DNA of 40,714 bases from Lysobacterales bacterium (GTDB lineage Bacteria; Pseudomonadota; Gammaproteobacteria; Xanthomonadales; Xanthomonadaceae), in the NCBI GenBank assembly GCA_016718605.1, contig JADKCY010000045.1, positions 1 to 40,714 of the forward strand, written 5' to 3'. Numbering within the stretch: position 1 is the first letter of the stretch; each line of letters begins with the position of its first letter. Under the pieces are notes generated by a model, which was given only the letters and a program-made list of their open reading frames with translations, was not told the origin of the DNA and ran no database searches. Positions 37,801-40,714 of the stretch are shown piece after piece. The translations under genes were made by a program, and so were the position numbers.

Positions 37801-39536
37801 TGCCGGTTTTCCAGATCACTGCACCGGATGGCCGCAAGTTCAAAGTCACTGGGCCGGCAGGGTTTACCAAAGAACAGGCGCTTGCTCGCATTCGCTCGCA
37901 GTACGCGCAGCGCCGAGCCAATAAAGAGCAGAACCCTGCTGAATACGATCCGGCTAGCCCGCAGTATCAGGCCAAGTACGGGCCAAAGGCTGTGCCGTTT
38001 GGTGAGAACTTTTCGGCCGGTGTGGGCAAGTCGTTTGTCGATACGGGGCGCGGCATCCGCCAACTGTACGCAAACATTGCTGACGCTGTTGCGCCGCAGT
38101 CGCCTAACCTGACCAGCCTCGTGACGGGGCAGCCAAATACGCGCAGCGCCACGATTCAGTCAGAGATCGACGCATCACGCGAGCGTGATGCCCCGCTGAT
38201 GTCAACGGGCGCTGGCACGCGGGAAATATTGCAGGACAGGCCGCGCAGTTCTCTGTTCCGGGCAGCTATGCCGTTAACGCTAGCGCAATGTTGCCAGCGA
38301 GACTCGCTGCGGGGGCTGCGTTCGGCGCAGGCATTGCAAACACGCAGCCCGTGACGAGCGACCAGACGCGCGGCGGGAATACCGCGCTTGGGGCGGCTGG
38401 CGGCGCTGCTGGCGAGGGCATCGCGGCTGGCATTGGCCGGCTCGCGGCTGGATCTTCCAAAAAGATTACGCCGGAAATTGCGCGCTTGCACAGAAAGCCG
38501 ACGAACTCGGCATCCCATTACGAGCCGACAGGTGACGGGTAGCCGTCCGCTGGCCGGCATTTCTGCCGCACTGGATGCTGTGCCGTTTTCTGGTCGCGAT
38601 GCTTCGCGCAATGCACAGCGATCTGCGTTCCTGCGCGCCATGACTCGCACGTTTGGCGAAAACTCAGACAACGTGACCACGGCTGTGCGGAGTGGCGAAA
38701 AGAACCTTGGCGCGAAATATGACGCTGTGCTTGGCAAGTACGGCATCAAAGCCGACAACCAATTGCTGTCAGACATTGACGAGGTTTTGCAGGCAGCTCG
38801 TGCTGAACTGACGGATCAGCAATTCGGCGTGATCCAGCGGCAGGGTAGACAACATCCTGTCAAGGTTGGCGCGGGCGATGCTATCGACGCGCAGGCCGGA
38901 TACAACATCAAAGCGCCGCTGGACCGTAGCGCAAGCCAGGATTCACGTCGCGCTTGCATATCACGCCGAGGATCTGCGCGTCGGTTAAGCGCATTGACCG
39001 CTCACTCCCGCCAGAAGTCGCCAAAGACTTCGCAAAGACTCGGGCGCAGTACGCAAACTTGATCGCAGTCCGCAAGTTGGTGCGCCCCGGCCTAGACGGG
39101 AACGTCACGCCGGCAGCGCTGGCTAACGTCAAAAACCTTCGCGGCGATCTGCGAGATGTTGCGGACGTGCTGGCACTTCATCATGAGGTGACTTGCTCGC
39201 GAACAGCAGAACGCAATCGATGTCGGATTGTTGGGTTGCGGCTCCCGGTGGTGGCGCTGTGTTCGATCCTACGCTTGCAGCGACCAGCGCATTGACTGGC
39301 GCAACGGTCGGCCGCACGGCTAACGCGCTGCCGCAATCGCCTGTTAACGGTCCGCCACCAGTTGAACGGTTCAAACGTGCAGCGCCTGGCTTGCGCCGAC
39401 GACTAACGCGCTGTTACCGCGTTTGGCGCGACTGGCGCGGTCGCGGCTCAGTAGTCCGGCAAACCATCTTCGGGCGAGTACCTTGTACGCGATCTCAACA
39501 GAGATCGCGAAACAAATCGCAAGCCAAAAGCATTAA
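37801..39536 (+). CDS. DNA ejection protein, P22 gp16-like, frameshifted
   Basis: About 578 residues when repaired (P22 gp16 is 609). Clean to about 38215: MPVFQITAPDGRKFKVTGPAGFTKEQALARI, GENFSAGVGKSFVDTGRGI. Then in shifted frames come AAGAAFGAGIANTQPVTSD, VTGSRPLAGISAALDAVPFSGRD, VRSGEKNLGAKYDAVLGKYG, DRSLPPEVAKDFAKTRAQY, VKNLRGDLRDVADV and a final PANHLRASTLYAISTEIAKQ to the TAA at 39534. The order matches phage ejection proteins of this position. At least six indels in 1.3 kb. An 8-bp hairpin, GCGATCTC/GAGATCGC (39489-39508), lies in the coding end. Confidence 0.7.
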
Positions 39537-39584
39537 CGGCATGACTGCTAGCGCGATAAGCGCCGCCGTGCGCTGTTCCATCAG

Positions 39585-39608
39585 ACCCCGCCTCGTGCGG
39601 GGTTTTTC
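39585..39608 (+). terminator. Terminator between ejection and tailspike genes
   Basis: CCCCGC-CTCGT-GCGGGG stem (39586-39602) followed by TTTTTC. Same layout as the other late terminators. It sits just before the ribosome site AGGAG of the tailspike gene. Confidence 0.8.
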
Positions 39609-39624
39609 TTTTCCAGGAGTCAGT

Positions 39625-40714
39625 GTGGTAACTCTCTTTTACGCCCCCCGGTTTACCCGTTGACGCGCGCAGGGTGACCCATACCCCGGTGCAACGCTGA
39701 CCTTCTACGCGGGGTTACTACGACCCCCGCAGCCGGTGTATAGCACGGCGGCGCTGGGTACGCCACTGACCAACCTCTTCGCGAACGCGGCGGGCAGCTT
39801 CGAGCCGATTTCTTCCTTGACCAGTCGGCCAGCCTACCGCGCCCGTGATTTTGCGCGATGCGTCAAATGTCACGCTTTTGGCATTGACAACATGTCCAGC
39901 GCCCCGACGGCCGAGGAAGTGGGCCACTGTGCCGTACCCGTGAGATTACGCCGAGATGCAAACGTCACGCCGACCGCATACCGAGACGTTTACGGCGACG
40001 TGCGGCGGTATGGCGCGGCTGTCAACGGCACAACGAACGACGCAACGACGCTGCAGACGGCCGTGCTACCGTGCAGGCCGCGGTGGCGCTGCGGTGTCCC
40101 CACTCCGTCTGGGCGCATGAGGTTGCGACGACGGTAACATTCAGCAACAACACGACGATTCGCGGGCAGGGCAACCAAATCGTCAGCTATTGATGGTTGC
40201 TGGTAACGCAATGACCGTTTTGCGGGCTGCGAACAACACGCTGTTCCAGCGATGGCGCTGTGTTTGAGGCTTCGGCATATTGCTTGCGAACACGGCGGAC
40301 ATCGGCGTTGACCCGACCAGTGTCGGGCGCTTGTCGATGCGCCAGCCTATGCGAATCTGGGGCGATGAAAGCCAGAGTCGCTGTCAGGGGCACAGGCGTG
40401 CTTTCTGTTCGATGCGTCCGTGGCGGCTGCTACGCAAATTCATTCTTTTGACGTGGACATCGAAATTGCGTTAAGGGTGTGCATTTCAGAGAAGAGCCGC
40501 TAACGCTAATTTTTCTGGCGGAGCAGATGTTCGCTGCACCGACAACATTTGCAGGAAGAGCGTCACAGCGGAGCGCACCGACAGTGCGGATTCTTTGGCG
40601 TCCGGTCAAGCCACGGCGAGGAACCGCGCTCAACATCTCAGAATGTCTGGGGATGGATGTTCTCAGGCTGTCGGTTTGGGGGCGTACAACAGCGGCGGCA
40701 GAATCCGCATCACC
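39625..40714 (+). CDS. Tailspike/tail fibre, N-terminal part (right-edge partial, frameshifted)
   Basis: Start at GTG 39625 after AGGAG. Fragments in order: MVTLFYAPRFTR, then GATLTFYAGG/TPQPVYSTAALGTPLTN (head-binding-type N-domain), AAGSFEPI, RDASNVTLF.IDNMSSAPTAEEV, then YGDVRRYGAAVNGTTNDATTLQTAV (the pectate-lyase-like beta-helix entry), FSNNTTIRGQGNQIVSY, NTADIGVDPTSVG. These match spike proteins with a virion-binding head and a beta-helix stalk. Frame breaks occur about every 100 bases. The gene runs off the edge and probably continues at position 1. It would bind, and possibly cut, a host surface polysaccharide; no active-site residues can be read. Confidence 0.7.

Noticed and set aside
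39489..39508. Perfect 8-bp hairpin GCGATCTC/GAGATCGC
   Set aside because: Lies within the coding end of the gp16-like gene (AISTEIA) without a T-run; the true terminator is at 39585.
1..40714. CRISPR array, tRNA genes, integrase/attachment site, insertion sequences
   Set aside because: No regularly spaced repeats, no cloverleaf-like segments, and no tyrosine or serine recombinase or transposase motifs were found on either strand; short or damaged ones at the noisy ends cannot be excluded.

Overview
The window reads as an essentially complete genome of a short-tailed (podovirus-type) phage of a GC-rich Gram-negative, probably proteobacterial, host. The order terminase, portal, scaffold, coat, gp4-like adaptor, gp10-like plug, gp14-like protein, three ejection proteins and tailspike follows the P22 morphogenesis order. 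A Gram-negative host is supported by an overlapping inner/outer spanin pair with a lipobox. A site resembling a chromosomal ParB-binding sequence sits in the main divergent control region. No integrase, excisionase, tRNA gene or CRISPR array was seen, so lifestyle is open.

Layout. (1) 1-3813, plus strand: end of a tailspike gene, then lysozyme, small membrane proteins, a metallopeptidase-like protein, a metallophosphoesterase, a DUF6378-like protein and the spanins. (2) 3989-12222, minus strand: a dense early-type operon of mostly tiny genes with 4-bp ATGA/GTGA overlaps, including SSB, a Sak4-like recombination ATPase, methyltransferase genes and remnants, and an XRE regulator at its far end. 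(3) 12223-12383: divergent control region with a perfect 14-bp palindrome. (4) 12384-18106, plus strand: small HTH protein, methyltransferases, RepA/AAA_25-type replication ATPase, a gene carrying an iteron-like array, HNH and VRR-NUC-like nucleases, and a Q-type antiterminator. (5) 18060-18140: candidate late promoter followed at once by a terminator, the lambda PR'-tR' arrangement. (6) 18332-40714, plus strand: late genes. Receptor-type proteins (Fn3 plus beta-helix; DTW-repeat proteins) precede terminase, then the P22-like head and tail genes, with a glycosyltransferase/methyltransferase pair inserted between coat and gp4.

The tailspike gene starts at 39625 and runs off the right edge, while a tailspike-type C-terminus opens the left edge. 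The window is therefore best read as a circular or circularly permuted map cut inside that gene. Both ends (about 1-3.8 kb and 38.2-40.7 kb) carry a frame break roughly every 100-200 bases, while 14-38 kb is clean; a few breaks occur at 6.7-13.7 kb. Many breaks fall in short homopolymers and hit conserved genes, so I read them mainly as uncorrected sequencing errors rather than real gene decay. Coordinates of affected genes span the inferred intact gene.

How it works together (inference): divergent promoters around 12.3 kb drive early recombination and small-gene functions leftward and replication rightward. The Q-like protein then lets polymerase read through the terminator at 18.1 kb into the late genes, which on the circle continue through the tailspike into the lysis genes.
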